NCBI RefSeq assembly: GCF_005281835.1
Contig: NZ_RZIS01000012.1
Location: 48,195-112,194 of the forward strand
Direction: 5' to 3'
Length of the DNA: 64,000 nucleotides
Source of the DNA: Vibrio profundi
GTDB lineage: Bacteria > Pseudomonadota > Gammaproteobacteria > Enterobacterales > Vibrionaceae
Made by a program: the position numbers and the translations under genes. Numbering within the stretch: position 1 is the stretch's first letter; the number at the start of each line of letters is the position of its first letter. This document shows positions 8,726 through 17,325 of the stretch, piece after piece. Under the pieces are notes generated by a model. It had not been told where the DNA came from and ran no database searches. It saw only the letters and a list, made by a program, of their open reading frames with translations.

Positions 8726-9135
8726 GGTATATCTCCAGTTAATCTATTATTCAATATGAACAATATCGGTGTTTGAATAAATAAAAGTTCTAGTGTTCAA
8801 GTAAAACATTGTGATTATTCAAGCTCAGTAAAATGTGACTAGACTGATTAAGTTGTCGAGGTGGAGACTATTAATGAAATATTTCAGTTTTATTAATGTG
8901 TGTTTCTAATCGATATAAATTGAAAAGGTTTATCTAAAACCATCTATTCTGATAAATAAACTTCACAGAATCGGTTTGATTTTTCACTTTCAGAGTAGCC
9001 ACAAGTGCGATTGGTTGTTCCAAAGTTCGAGTCGAGTTGTGCCCAGCTTAAAAGGCGATACGTAAAGCGAAACACTCTCTAGGGTGGCTAAAATCAGTGA
9101 GACTGTGACTTACTTGGGATCGGAGGGAACTTGAG
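8726..9135. other. Divergent promoter region between pstS and the two-component system
   Basis: This AT-rich region must hold the pstS promoter (minus) and that of the kinase-regulator pair (plus). A partial match to one PHO-box half, around 8829-8847 on the minus strand (GTCACATTTTACTGAG), is too weak to call. No RNA gene was seen. Confidence 0.4.
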
Positions 9136-9195
9136 ATGGAGTCGTATAGAAGTGACAATTATATTGAAGTGATTAAGAACTTTGATTTAGACTAA
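9136..9195 (+). CDS. Possible 19-aa leader peptide
   Basis: A tiny ORF, MESYRSDNYIEVIKNFDLD, has a very good ribosome-binding site (GGAGG at about 9122-9126, spacing 9). It stops four bases before the ATG of the histidine kinase. The kinase itself has only TTTAGACTAAATAA ahead of its start and no Shine-Dalgarno sequence, so ribosomes finishing this ORF could re-initiate there. The peptide has no run of one amino acid, so an attenuation mechanism is not suggested. It could also be a chance ORF. Confidence 0.45.
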   Translation: MESYRSDNYIEVIKNFDLD

Positions 9196-9199
9196 ATAA

Positions 9200-10579
9200 A
9201 TGGACATGCTCATTCTATTCTCAATTTATCTTATATATGGCTTGGCGTTTTTCGCAATTGGCTTTTCTATTATTTTTAGGAATTACCAAAACAGTCAAAT
9301 AAGTATCTCTAAGCTTTTACCGACTCTCGCAGTATTTGGTTTTATTCATGGTATTCATGAGTGGTCTGAACTTTATATTGAGTTGTATGAGCATGAGTAC
9401 AGTCATTCTATTAATATTGAAGTTTTCAAAGCCGTTAAGTTGTGGGTCTCTTTCTTAGCGTTAGGCGCGTTTGGTTGGAAAATGATCGACTTAATTGAAT
9501 TACGCTGGTCAAAGTGGCTGAAAGCAGGGCTAACGTTATTGATGGCTATGTTTGTCTCAAGCCTATTCATTCGATATCAAACTCAGCCTTTTCAACAATA
9601 TATAGACACCAGTGCAGAGCACATACGCCTGCTATTTGGTTTTGGTTCCGGTTTGCTCGCGGGCGTAACTCTGATTGTCTACGCTAAACAGTTTTATGAT
9701 GCGGGGCATGGAGCCGCGTCACCGTTTACCTATACTGGTACGGCAATGATTGCGTATGGCGTTAGTGCTGGCATTCTCTTTTCTGATTTGGGAATTTGGG
9801 TTATTTTCCTGCGAACAGGTGCAGCAATTGCGATCCTGGTTTTTTTATGGAGAGCGCTTAGAGTCTTCGATATTGAGAGAGAGCGACAAATAGAAACGGC
9901 ACTGCAGAATTCTTATCAAGACGCAAAATTGAAAGAGTTAGGAGAACTCACGTCAGCCGTGGCTCATGAAGTAAAAACACCGTTAAGTAGTGCACTGATG
10001 AGTTGCGATTTATTGGAGGCGCATTTGCCGAATGACGAAAACTCCTCTCGCCAGTTGTTGCGTATTCGGCATGGTATTGAACGTGCTGCACATATTAGCC
10101 AAGAGGTATTGAGTTTTGCCCATCATCGTAAAATGAATGTTCAGGAAATAACGGTTAATCAACTGGTTGAGTCGGCTACGTCTTTAATTGAGTATCGTTT
10201 GTCAGACTTTTCTATTGAAGTTCATGTGCCAGAACACTTATCAGTTCAAGGTGATGCGGTTCTTTTAGAAGAAGTGCTGGTCAACTTACTAGCGAATGCG
10301 ATAGATGCTAGCCAAGACACTAAATCTATTTCTATCTTAGGTTACGTAAATCTGAACTTCGTGATTGTGGAAATCACTGACTCAGGTACAGGCGTACCGG
10401 ATGCGTTATTAGATAAAGTGATACAGCCATTTTTTACAACGAAAGGTGTTGGCGAAGGAACCGGTATGGGGCTGGCGATTTGTAGGCAAATACTTATGCA
10501 GCACCACGGTGAGTTATCATTGAAGAACACTGAGCGTGGTTTATGCGTTCAAATTCGATTACCTAAGGCACTGCAATGA
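9200..10579 (+). CDS. Membrane histidine kinase with an N-terminal multi-TM sensor
   Basis: A 459-aa sensor kinase. Residues 1-222 hold about seven hydrophobic segments, with a distinctive FGFIHGIHEWSELY stretch (47-60) between the first two or three, and little periplasmic sequence, suggesting sensing within the membrane. After a coiled linker come HisKA with H-box AVAHEVKTPL (His256) and HATPase_c with the N-box LLANAIDAS (Asn366), G1 DSGTGVP (394-400) and G2 GEGTGMGLA (418-426). It overlaps the next gene by four bases. It sits divergent from pstSCAB but does not resemble PhoR, which has a PAS domain; phosphate sensing is therefore only a positional guess. Confidence 0.88.
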   Translation: MDMLILFSIYLIYGLAFFAIGFSIIFRNYQNSQISISKLLPTLAVFGFIHGIHEWSELYIELYEHEYSHSINIEVFKAVKLWVSFLALGAFGWKMIDLIELRWSKWLKAGLTLLMAMFVSSLFIRYQTQPFQQYIDTSAEHIRLLFGFGSGLLAGVTLIVYAKQFYDAGHGAASPFTYTGTAMIAYGVSAGILFSDLGIWVIFLRTGAAIAILVFLWRALRVFDIERERQIETALQNSYQDAKLKELGELTSAVAHEVKTPLSSALMSCDLLEAHLPNDENSSRQLLRIRHGIERAAHISQEVLSFAHHRKMNVQEITVNQLVESATSLIEYRLSDFSIEVHVPEHLSVQGDAVLLEEVLVNLLANAIDASQDTKSISILGYVNLNFVIVEITDSGTGVPDALLDKVIQPFFTTKGVGEGTGMGLAICRQILMQHHGELSLKNTERGLCVQIRLPKALQ

Positions 10580-11208
10580 GCTTAAAACTACTATTAGCGG
10601 AAGATGACGAGCAGCTACGAGAAGTATTGATAGAAGCGCTCTCTTTAGAGGGGTTTGACGTTGTGGGGTATGATAATGCGGAGTCTGCCATCGACGCAGC
10701 GACCGAGCAGAGTTTTGACCTTGCTTTGTTTGATGTGGTGATGGGAGGGATGTCAGGCATTGAAGCCCTTTCTAACTTACGTCGTCAGCAGCCTAATATT
10801 GGCATTATCATTACAACAGCTTTCGCGACGGTAGATGTCGCGGTTGATGCGATGAAAAAAGGCGCCGATGAATTCTTAACTAAGCCATTTAACTTAGCAG
10901 CATTATCGGTGACGCTAAAACGAGTGCATGCTGAGAGATCTCCATTAACTCCCATTGAAGAGCGCAGTAATGATCAAATTTTCAGTGCGTTAGCTAACCC
11001 CATACGTAGAGCCGTACTCAATCATCTCCGAACACATCAAAGGTTAAAGTTTATGGATCTATGCCGTATTGTCGGCATTGAGGATCACACTAAATTTAAC
11101 TTCCATCTGAGGCAACTCGTAAATTGTGGCCTAGTAGAGAAAGGTGAAAATAGAATTTACTCCCTGACCAAACGTGGTAAAGCAGTGCACTCAAGCATGC
11201 TGCAGTAA
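10576..11208 (+). CDS. Response regulator with REC and ArsR-like winged-helix output
   Basis: A 210-aa protein. Residues 1-115 are a receiver domain (acidic pair Asp10/Asp11, phospho-acceptor Asp53, Thr80, Lys103). Residues ~130-205 are a winged helix-turn-helix of the ArsR/HTH_20 kind (FSALANPIRRAVLNHLRTHQRLKFMDLCRIVGIEDHTKFNFHLRQLVNCGLVEKGENR). Most response regulators next to such kinases carry OmpR, NarL or NtrC output domains, so this pairing is unusual. ATGA overlap with the kinase gives translational coupling. DNA targets are unknown. Confidence 0.88.
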   Translation: MSLKLLLAEDDEQLREVLIEALSLEGFDVVGYDNAESAIDAATEQSFDLALFDVVMGGMSGIEALSNLRRQQPNIGIIITTAFATVDVAVDAMKKGADEFLTKPFNLAALSVTLKRVHAERSPLTPIEERSNDQIFSALANPIRRAVLNHLRTHQRLKFMDLCRIVGIEDHTKFNFHLRQLVNCGLVEKGENRIYSLTKRGKAVHSSMLQ

Positions 11209-11277
11209 ATCAGATCTTTTGAGTGGAATTGGCTTGGAAAAAGCTAAGTATGTCCTCTATCCAATGTTCTTTGTTTC

Positions 11278-12153
11278 TTAATCACCACCAAGGTTATTGT
11301 TCACAAACTTTAGAAACTGATCTCTAAGTGGGTGCTGCCTGTTGGCATTCCAAATGACCCCAACTTTCCATGTCGACTTTTCCCCTGTTAGCGATAAAAA
11401 CTTAATTGAATGATCACTAAGGTGTCTGGCGCTACTTGGCACTATGGTAAAACCTAGATTTGCGGAAACCAGTGCCAGCAAAGTAAGAATATCATCCGCC
11501 TCTTGAGCGACATTGAGCTCCAGATGGTGGTGAAGGCAATATTGTTGAATTTGTTTATCGAGCCCTGGTCCACGATGACGCGCTAACTTTAAGCAGGGCA
11601 ATGCGCTTAAACTCGTGAATAAGTTTTCAGGAGTGATATTACTATCTTTATGCACAGCGATAACCAGCGAGTCTTCAAACAAAGGTTGGCTCTCGAGCGC
11701 AGGAATATTTGGGATCCGGTTGAAACTGATATCTAACTCATGATTTTGTAATTGGTCAATTTGCAGCTGTGATGGCGTGTCGTTCAAAGTGATGTGAACG
11801 GACGGAAACCTAGCTTTAAATTCAGAAATCAACTTAGGTGCGACATGATAGGTGGACACACCAAAACCGATATTGAGGTGTCCGCTTGTCCCGGCCGATA
11901 CCAATCCCGATAACTGTTCAAAAGCTTGCATTGAACCAACCAGCTTTTGCGCTTCAGGCAATAATGTTTCGCCAGCACGAGTGAGCTCTGCACCATTTCT
12001 CCCGCGCTCGAACAGAGCCGTACCTATTTGGGATTCTAGTCTTTGAATCTTTTTAGTCAAAGCCGACTGAGTCATAAATAATTGTTCTGAAGCGAGGCGA
12101 TAATTCCCTGACGCCGCTAACTGGCAGTAAGCTTTAAGCAAATCAATATCCAT
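11278..12153 (-). CDS. LysR-family regulator
   Basis: A 291-aa LTTR: N-terminal HTH (LLKAYCQLAASGNYRLASEQLFMTQSALTKKIQRLESQIG) and periplasmic-binding-like effector domain. ATG 12153 has GAG eight bases upstream; a GTG three codons earlier is possible. It is divergent from the nitrilase-family gene at 12252 with under 100 bp between, so it probably controls that gene. A loose T-N11-A dyad (about 12179-12197) lies in the shared promoter region. Confidence 0.88.
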   Translation of the reverse strand: MDIDLLKAYCQLAASGNYRLASEQLFMTQSALTKKIQRLESQIGTALFERGRNGAELTRAGETLLPEAQKLVGSMQAFEQLSGLVSAGTSGHLNIGFGVSTYHVAPKLISEFKARFPSVHITLNDTPSQLQIDQLQNHELDISFNRIPNIPALESQPLFEDSLVIAVHKDSNITPENLFTSLSALPCLKLARHRGPGLDKQIQQYCLHHHLELNVAQEADDILTLLALVSANLGFTIVPSSARHLSDHSIKFLSLTGEKSTWKVGVIWNANRQHPLRDQFLKFVNNNLGGD

Positions 12154-12251
12154 TCCAAACACTCATGAAAAGCAGAATATTCTTCATTATATGGAATTGT
12201 TTTGATTTTTTATACTGGCGGAATTGTAACCAAGCTAATGAGAGGAATACT

Positions 12252-13211
12252 ATGAGAGATGTGAAAGTCGCGTCAGTTCAATTCAACCACCATGCCGATG
12301 ATAAAGCTTACAATTTAGCAACGATAGAGAAATACGTAGAGTCAGCAGCTCAGCAAGGTGTTGAAATTATATGCTTTCCCGAAATGTGTATCACCGGTTA
12401 TTGGCATGTCTCTAAGCTGTCCCGAGAAGACATTGAACAACGCGCTGAACGTATACCAGCTGGCAGTTCATCTCAGCGTTTATTGGCGTTAGCCACTCAA
12501 AACAAGGTGAGTGTTGGCGCTGGGCTTATTGAGCTCGGTGAAGATGGCGAATTGTATAACACCTATGTACTTGCGATGCCTAACGGGGAAGTTAAAAAGC
12601 ATCGTAAATTACACACCTTCGTTAGCCCATATATGAGCAGCGGCAGTGATTTTACTGTGTTTGATACGCCCCACGGCTGCAAAGTAGGGATCTTAATTTG
12701 CTGGGATAACAACTTAGTAGAGAATGTCAGGATCACGGCGTTAAAAGGAGCGGACATCTTGATTGCACCGCACCAAACGGGTGGTTGTCAGTCTCGAAGT
12801 CCAAATTCGATGAAGCACATTGATCCAAACCTGTGGCTCAATCGAGATAAAGATCCTGAGGCCATCCGCGCCGAAATGCAGGGGAAAAATGGAAGAGAGT
12901 GGTTAATGCGCTGGTTGCCTGCGCGCGCACATGACAACGGAATGTTTTTGATCTTCAGTAATGGGGTAGGCGTTGATACGGGTGAAGTTCGCACTGGAAA
13001 CGCGATGATATTAAGCCCGTATGGTGAAACCATAGTCGAGACCGACAGCATAGAAGACGACATGGTGATAGCAGAGCTGAAAGCGCAAGAGCTGGAGATG
13101 TGCACGGGTCGCCGATGGATTCGAGGCCGACGACCTGATTTGTACCAACCAATGACACAAGCTTTGGGGAATGAGCTCGACCCGCATCAGGCTCGCTTTG
13201 CTGAAGAATAG
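12252..13211 (+). CDS. Nitrilase/CN-hydrolase family amidohydrolase
   Basis: A 319-aa cytoplasmic hydrolase of the nitrilase superfamily, which cleaves C-N bonds in amides, carbamoyl compounds or nitriles. The catalytic triad is visible: Glu44 in CFPEMCITGY, Lys119 in KKHRKLHTF and Cys150 in GILICWDNN. Cys followed by Trp-Asp is more typical of amidases and N-carbamoyl hydrolases than of true nitrilases (usually CWE). ATG 12252 is chosen for the AGAGG site seven bases upstream; a longer frame back to 12165 runs into the regulator promoter. The next gene, a LysR regulator, is on the opposite strand and tail-to-tail with only six bases between. Confidence 0.88.
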   Translation: MRDVKVASVQFNHHADDKAYNLATIEKYVESAAQQGVEIICFPEMCITGYWHVSKLSREDIEQRAERIPAGSSSQRLLALATQNKVSVGAGLIELGEDGELYNTYVLAMPNGEVKKHRKLHTFVSPYMSSGSDFTVFDTPHGCKVGILICWDNNLVENVRITALKGADILIAPHQTGGCQSRSPNSMKHIDPNLWLNRDKDPEAIRAEMQGKNGREWLMRWLPARAHDNGMFLIFSNGVGVDTGEVRTGNAMILSPYGETIVETDSIEDDMVIAELKAQELEMCTGRRWIRGRRPDLYQPMTQALGNELDPHQARFAEE

Positions 13212-13217
13212 TAGGAG

Positions 13218-14105
13218 CTAGGACTCTCCGGTGTAATTCAGGTACTCGATACAAAGGTTGTGGAACGCTTGTGCTTGAGGGGAAATGGTTCGATCAGCCA
13301 ATCGGAAAATCCCAATTTGGCGCTGAAGTGGCGGATCGATTAAAGGGATCCACACCAAGCGAGTTTCATTGGTTGGGAATGCCAGTTTCGGTAACGTAGT
13401 CACGCCGATACCGAGTTCGAGTACTGAAAATAGAGATGTAATGTTTTCGACCGAATACAAAGCTTGTTGGCTGAGTGTTCGGGCGGGAGTGGGATCGAGT
13501 AGAGTGCAGGTTCCATTTCGGATGAACGGTTGTTTTAACAAAGTTTGCCATTCGATCCCTTCAAGCTGCTGAGCGATTGGGTTGTCTTTTAGGCACACCA
13601 CACCGATAGGATCTGAGATCAATGGTGTGAATTCAACCGTATCTTCTTCAAGGTTTGAACAGTTACCAAGCGCTAAATCGACCTCTCCAGATAGCAACCT
13701 TTCTTCCACTCCAGCAGCATTATCGTCAATCAGGCTTACCTCTACATTAGGGAACTGCTCGCAGAACGCACCCAACACACTCGGGATCAATTTCGCCGCT
13801 ACGGAAGGCACGCTCGCAATTCGAACTCGCCCTTGCTGGCCCGCTGCGGCTGCTCGTAAATCGTTATCTAAAGCTTTGTAAACATTCAGGAATTGAATGA
13901 TTTTTGGGAGGCATATTTTTCCAAATGGTGTGAGAGTCGATTTGTTTCCCGTTTCAAACAGAGGCTGGCCGAGTATTTTTTCAAGCTCTTTTATTGACGT
14001 AGAAAGCGCCGCTTGAGATCGATTTGCACGGTTAGAAGCCGCTCTAAATCCTCCCTCTTCGACGACCAAAACAAAATGTTTCAATTGTTGGAGTTTAATA
14101 CTCAT
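13218..14105 (-). CDS. LysR-family regulator of the RidA-ALDH-BCCT operon
   Basis: A 295-aa LTTR with N-terminal HTH (LKHFVLVVEEGGFRAASNRANRSQAALSTSIKELEKILGQPLFE) and LysR_substrate domain (about 90-290). It is divergent from ridA with a 157-bp intergenic region containing a T-N11-A type dyad. By the usual LTTR logic it should control the catabolic operon on the plus strand, using a pathway compound as co-inducer; this is inference from position. Confidence 0.88.
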   Translation of the reverse strand: MSIKLQQLKHFVLVVEEGGFRAASNRANRSQAALSTSIKELEKILGQPLFETGNKSTLTPFGKICLPKIIQFLNVYKALDNDLRAAAAGQQGRVRIASVPSVAAKLIPSVLGAFCEQFPNVEVSLIDDNAAGVEERLLSGEVDLALGNCSNLEEDTVEFTPLISDPIGVVCLKDNPIAQQLEGIEWQTLLKQPFIRNGTCTLLDPTPARTLSQQALYSVENITSLFSVLELGIGVTTLPKLAFPTNETRLVWIPLIDPPLQRQIGIFRLADRTISPQAQAFHNLCIEYLNYTGES

Positions 14106-14134
14106 AACCGTGATCCTTCGTCAGCCCTTGATTT

Positions 14135-14153
14135 ACCTTACTTTATTTAAGGT
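14135..14153. promoter_or_regulatory. Candidate LysR operator
   Basis: Inverted arms ACCTTA (14135-14140) and TAAGGT (14148-14153) lie 7 bp apart in the region shared by the lysR gene and the ridA-led operon. The spacing fits an LTTR box. Confidence 0.4.
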
Positions 14154-14262
14154 GATAAGTTTTTTTTATCAAATGCACAAAATTTACCGTTAGATTTATC
14201 AGGTGTCAACGGGCAGTATTTAACCATCTTGAAACATAATTGTTACAAAGTTGGATGGAACC

Positions 14263-14661
14263 GTGAACGCTCAAACTAAAAAACACCCAGTGAAAACTTC
14301 TCTCTTTGCTTCTAAAGCGCCACTTGAATGGGCAATCGTTAATAACGGTACTTTGTACACTGCTCAGATCCCAATTGATGATACTGGGGCGGTCGTTGAA
14401 GGTGGTATTGAGGCACAAACACGCCAAACCTTCCACAACCTAGTACACACCTTAGAGTGTGCTGGCGAATCGCTAGACTCCGTGCTGCAAGTGTTGATTT
14501 ACGTCACTGATCGCGAATACCTAAAAACGGTGAATAGCGTGTATGCCGAGTACTTTGAAGCGCCTTATCCAAACCGCGCTGCGATGGTGGTGGCAGGGTT
14601 AGCTCGAGAAGAAATGCTGGTGGAGTTTGTTGTGTACGCCTCTGCCTCTACACCGGAATAA
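14263..14661 (+). CDS. RidA/YjgF/YER057c-family protein
   Basis: A 132-aa protein of the RidA family. These trimeric enzymes hydrolyse reactive enamine/imine intermediates formed by PLP enzymes or amine oxidases. Family motifs are visible: NNGTLYTAQIPID, the TRQTFHNLVHTLECAGESLDSVLQVLIYVTDREYLKTVNSVYAEYF core and the FVVYA C-terminus. The usual catalytic Arg region (PARxxV) reads PNRAAMVV here, so Arg is kept. GTG 14263 is preferred because GGATGG lies just upstream; TTG 14251 is an alternative. It is the first gene of the operon and implies an imine or enamine intermediate in the pathway. Confidence 0.85.
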   Translation: MNAQTKKHPVKTSLFASKAPLEWAIVNNGTLYTAQIPIDDTGAVVEGGIEAQTRQTFHNLVHTLECAGESLDSVLQVLIYVTDREYLKTVNSVYAEYFEAPYPNRAAMVVAGLAREEMLVEFVVYASASTPE

Positions 14662-14801
14662 ATGGATAACTCGAAATTTGAACACGTTTGTTTGGAGTTC
14701 TAGGTAAATACATTTCCCAGTTAAACAAACTTCCCAACGAAATAAATAGTTAAAAACTTGGCTGCCAGACTCGAATGCAGCCCAACCGATACAAGGACAG
14801 A

Positions 14802-16265
14802 ATGATGACTCAATTACAGAATGTTCCTGCAGAAAAAGCACTTTATATTGCGGGCGAATGGCAATCAGGTATCAGTACCGTCGCTAACATTAACCCTTCA
14901 GACATTTCTGAAAACTTAGGGGATTTCGCACAGGCAAGTGAAGCGCAAGTTCAACAAGCCATTTCAGCTGCGAAACATGCTCAGCCTGAATGGGAAAAAA
15001 CACCGATTGAACGTAAGCAAGCAGTGCTTCAGGCCATTGGTGATGAGCTAATCGCACGCTGTGACGAACTGGGTACGCTACTTTCTCGTGAAGAAGGTAA
15101 GCCTTTTGCTGAAGGCCGTGGTGAAATTTACCGAGCGGGTCAATTCTTTCAATATTTTGCGGCTGAAGTGCTGCGTCAAATTGGTGATAACGCGGCTTCC
15201 GTCCGTCCAGGAGTCTCTGTTGAAGTGACTCGTGAAGCAGTAGGCGTTATCGCCATTATTTCTCCTTGGAATTTCCCAACAGCCACAGCGGCTTGGAAGA
15301 TTGCCCCGGCACTGGCATTTGGTAACAGTGTGATTTGGAAGCCGGCGAACTTGACTCCGGCGAGTGCAGTGGCATTAACGGAAATCATTCATCGTCAAGG
15401 TATCCCTGCAGGCACTTTTAACCTAGTGCTAGGTAGCGGTTCGCAAGTTGGTAATACCTTAATCAACTCAAAAGAAGTTAATGGTGTGAGCTTCACTGGT
15501 TCGGTAGATACCGGGCGTAAAGTAGCCGCTGCTACGGCACCAAATTTTGTTCGCTGTCAGCTAGAAATGGGCAGTAAGAATGCCTTAGTGATTGCTGATG
15601 ATGCCGATATTCAAACGGCTGTAGAAGCGACGATCGCCGGTTCATTCTCTGGTGCTGGCCAAAAATGTACCGCTTCCTCTCGACTTGTGGTGATGGATGG
15701 AATTCACGACCAATACGTTGAAGCTTTGATTAAGCGAATGAGTGAATTGAAAGTTGGCCACGCACTAGAAGAAGGCGTGTTCATGGGGCCTGTAGTCGAT
15801 GGCAATCAGCTTGATGCGAATTTCAGCTGGATTGAAAAAGCACGTCAAAGCGGTGGTGAACTTGCCTTTGGCGGAGAGCGTTTGAACTTAGCGCACGATG
15901 GTTACTACATGTCACCGACGCTGTTCTTGAATACTCAAAATGATTGGGAAGTGAACCAAGAAGAAGTGTTCGCCCCAATGGCAAGTGTGATTCGGGTAGC
16001 CAACCTAGAAGAAGCGATCGCTACCACTAATGACACTCGCTTTGGCTTAACTGGCGGGATCATTACTCAGAGCTTGCGTACTAGCGCCTTATTTAAAGAG
16101 CAAGCGCAAACAGGGTGTGTGATGGTCAATTTGCCGACCGCAGGCACTGACTACCACGTTCCATTTGGTGGCCGTAAAGAGTCTAGCTTTGGCCCGCGTG
16201 AACAAGGTCAATACGCAAAAGAGTTTTATACAGTGGTGAAAACCGCTTACCAACGTCCTTACTAA
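14802..16265 (+). CDS. NAD(P)-dependent aldehyde dehydrogenase
   Basis: A 487-aa ALDH-superfamily enzyme oxidising an aldehyde or semialdehyde to an acid. The oxyanion-hole Asn is in SPWNFP (about 157), general-base Glu in LEMGSKNALV (about 255) and nucleophile Cys in GAGQKCTASSR (about 289). The C-terminal VNLPTAGTDYHVPFGGRKESSFGPREQG resembles the alpha-ketoglutaric-semialdehyde dehydrogenase group. ATG 14802 (or 14805) follows AAGGACAG; an upstream in-frame ATG at 14775 lacks a ribosome site. It follows ridA by 140 bp and presumably oxidises the product of an upstream pathway step. Confidence 0.9.
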   Translation: MMTQLQNVPAEKALYIAGEWQSGISTVANINPSDISENLGDFAQASEAQVQQAISAAKHAQPEWEKTPIERKQAVLQAIGDELIARCDELGTLLSREEGKPFAEGRGEIYRAGQFFQYFAAEVLRQIGDNAASVRPGVSVEVTREAVGVIAIISPWNFPTATAAWKIAPALAFGNSVIWKPANLTPASAVALTEIIHRQGIPAGTFNLVLGSGSQVGNTLINSKEVNGVSFTGSVDTGRKVAAATAPNFVRCQLEMGSKNALVIADDADIQTAVEATIAGSFSGAGQKCTASSRLVVMDGIHDQYVEALIKRMSELKVGHALEEGVFMGPVVDGNQLDANFSWIEKARQSGGELAFGGERLNLAHDGYYMSPTLFLNTQNDWEVNQEEVFAPMASVIRVANLEEAIATTNDTRFGLTGGIITQSLRTSALFKEQAQTGCVMVNLPTAGTDYHVPFGGRKESSFGPREQGQYAKEFYTVVKTAYQRPY

Positions 16266-16274
16266 TCGTAAGTT

Positions 16275-16296
16275 GGTGGCGCCTATGTGCGCCACC
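16275..16296 (+). promoter_or_regulatory. Intercistronic hairpin
   Basis: A perfect 8-bp GC-rich stem GGTGGCGC/GCGCCACC with a six-base loop sits ten bases after the aldehyde dehydrogenase stop. No T-tract follows, so it is more likely an mRNA stabiliser or processing site than a terminator; the M19 gene starts 40 bases later. Confidence 0.5.
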
Positions 16297-16335
16297 TAAG
16301 TACAGCGGAATAAGACAAGGAATTGAGGAGTGGTT

Positions 16336-17325
16336 ATGTACCAACAACGGATTGTTATAGATGGATTGCAATACTGCAATTGGGACCGAGAGTATTTCCA
16401 AACACTAAAAGCGAGTGGCATTACGGCTGTGCACGCCACCATGGTGTATCACGAAACGGCTCGTGAAACGTTAACTCGCTTTGCTGAGTGGAACCTAAGG
16501 TTCGAGCAAAATGCTGATTTGATCATGCCAATTCATAGCATGGCTGACGTAGAAAAAGCGAAAGCTGAAGGCAAAGTCGGGATCTTTCTCGGAGCACAAA
16601 ACTGCTCACCAATTGATGACGAGATTGGCTTGATCGAAGTGATGCGTAAGCAAGGCCTATTGATCATGCAGCTCACTTATAACAACCAGAGCTTATTGGC
16701 GACAGGTTGCTATGAGCAAAATGATTCCGGCATTACCCGATTTGGCAAACAAGCTATCGAAGAAATGAACCGTGTCGGCATGATCATCGATATGTCTCAT
16801 AGTGCTGAGCGCTCGACGCTTGAAGCTATTGACCTGTCTTCTCGTCCTATTTGTATCAGCCACGCTAACCCTACCTTTGCGCATGACGCATTGCGTAATA
16901 AATCGAATGACGTGATCAAAGCGTTGACGGCACGTGGTGGTTTGATTGGCTTTAGCTTGTACCCATTTCATTTGCCAAACGGCAGCCAATGTACCTTAGA
17001 AGACTTTTGCCAAATGGTCGCGACTACTGCCGATATGGTGGGTGTTGAGCACCTAGGGATTGGTAGTGATTTATGCCTGAATCAACCTCAAGCGGTGCTG
17101 GAGTGGATGCGTAATGGTCGCTGGTCTAAAGCGATGGATTACGGGGAAGGCTCTGCAAGCAATTCAGGTTGGCCAGATGCTCTGCCTTGGTTCTGCGGTA
17201 GCACTGGCATGGAGAATATATACAACGGATTAATGCGTCATGGATTCAGCGAATCTGAGGCGGGACAAGTACTGGGTGAAAACTGGTTTAACTTTTTAAA
17301 CGATGGTCTTGAACCTTTGAATTAA
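16336..17325 (+). CDS. Peptidase M19 (membrane dipeptidase)-like protein with altered metal site
   Basis: A 329-aa protein of the renal-dipeptidase fold. The two barrel His ligands are kept (DMSHSAE, His155; ISHANP, His176), as is a late GIGSD (Asp245). The N-terminal HxD motif is absent, however: the equivalent strand reads VIDGLQYCNWD. The usual bridging Glu loop reads GAQNCSPID. From memory the VIDGL..W.RE.F start and the MQLTYN....TGCYE segment match the M19-like protein encoded beside dgcAB in the Pseudomonas glycine-betaine/dimethylglycine cluster rather than true dipeptidases. No signal peptide is seen. ATG 16336 follows GAGGAG. The function is probably a hydrolytic step on a betaine-type or N-substituted amino acid, not peptide cleavage; this is inference. 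Confidence 0.82.
   Translation: MYQQRIVIDGLQYCNWDREYFQTLKASGITAVHATMVYHETARETLTRFAEWNLRFEQNADLIMPIHSMADVEKAKAEGKVGIFLGAQNCSPIDDEIGLIEVMRKQGLLIMQLTYNNQSLLATGCYEQNDSGITRFGKQAIEEMNRVGMIIDMSHSAERSTLEAIDLSSRPICISHANPTFAHDALRNKSNDVIKALTARGGLIGFSLYPFHLPNGSQCTLEDFCQMVATTADMVGVEHLGIGSDLCLNQPQAVLEWMRNGRWSKAMDYGEGSASNSGWPDALPWFCGSTGMENIYNGLMRHGFSESEAGQVLGENWFNFLNDGLEPLN

Noticed and set aside
8829..8847. PHO box upstream of pstS
   Set aside because: Only one half matches the 7-mer pattern loosely (minus strand GTCACATTTTACTGAG); the second half is not convincing.
12165..12251. Longer nitrilase N-terminus from 12165
   Set aside because: The extension lies in the shared promoter with the LysR gene, has no ribosome site, and the family start aligns with ATG 12252.
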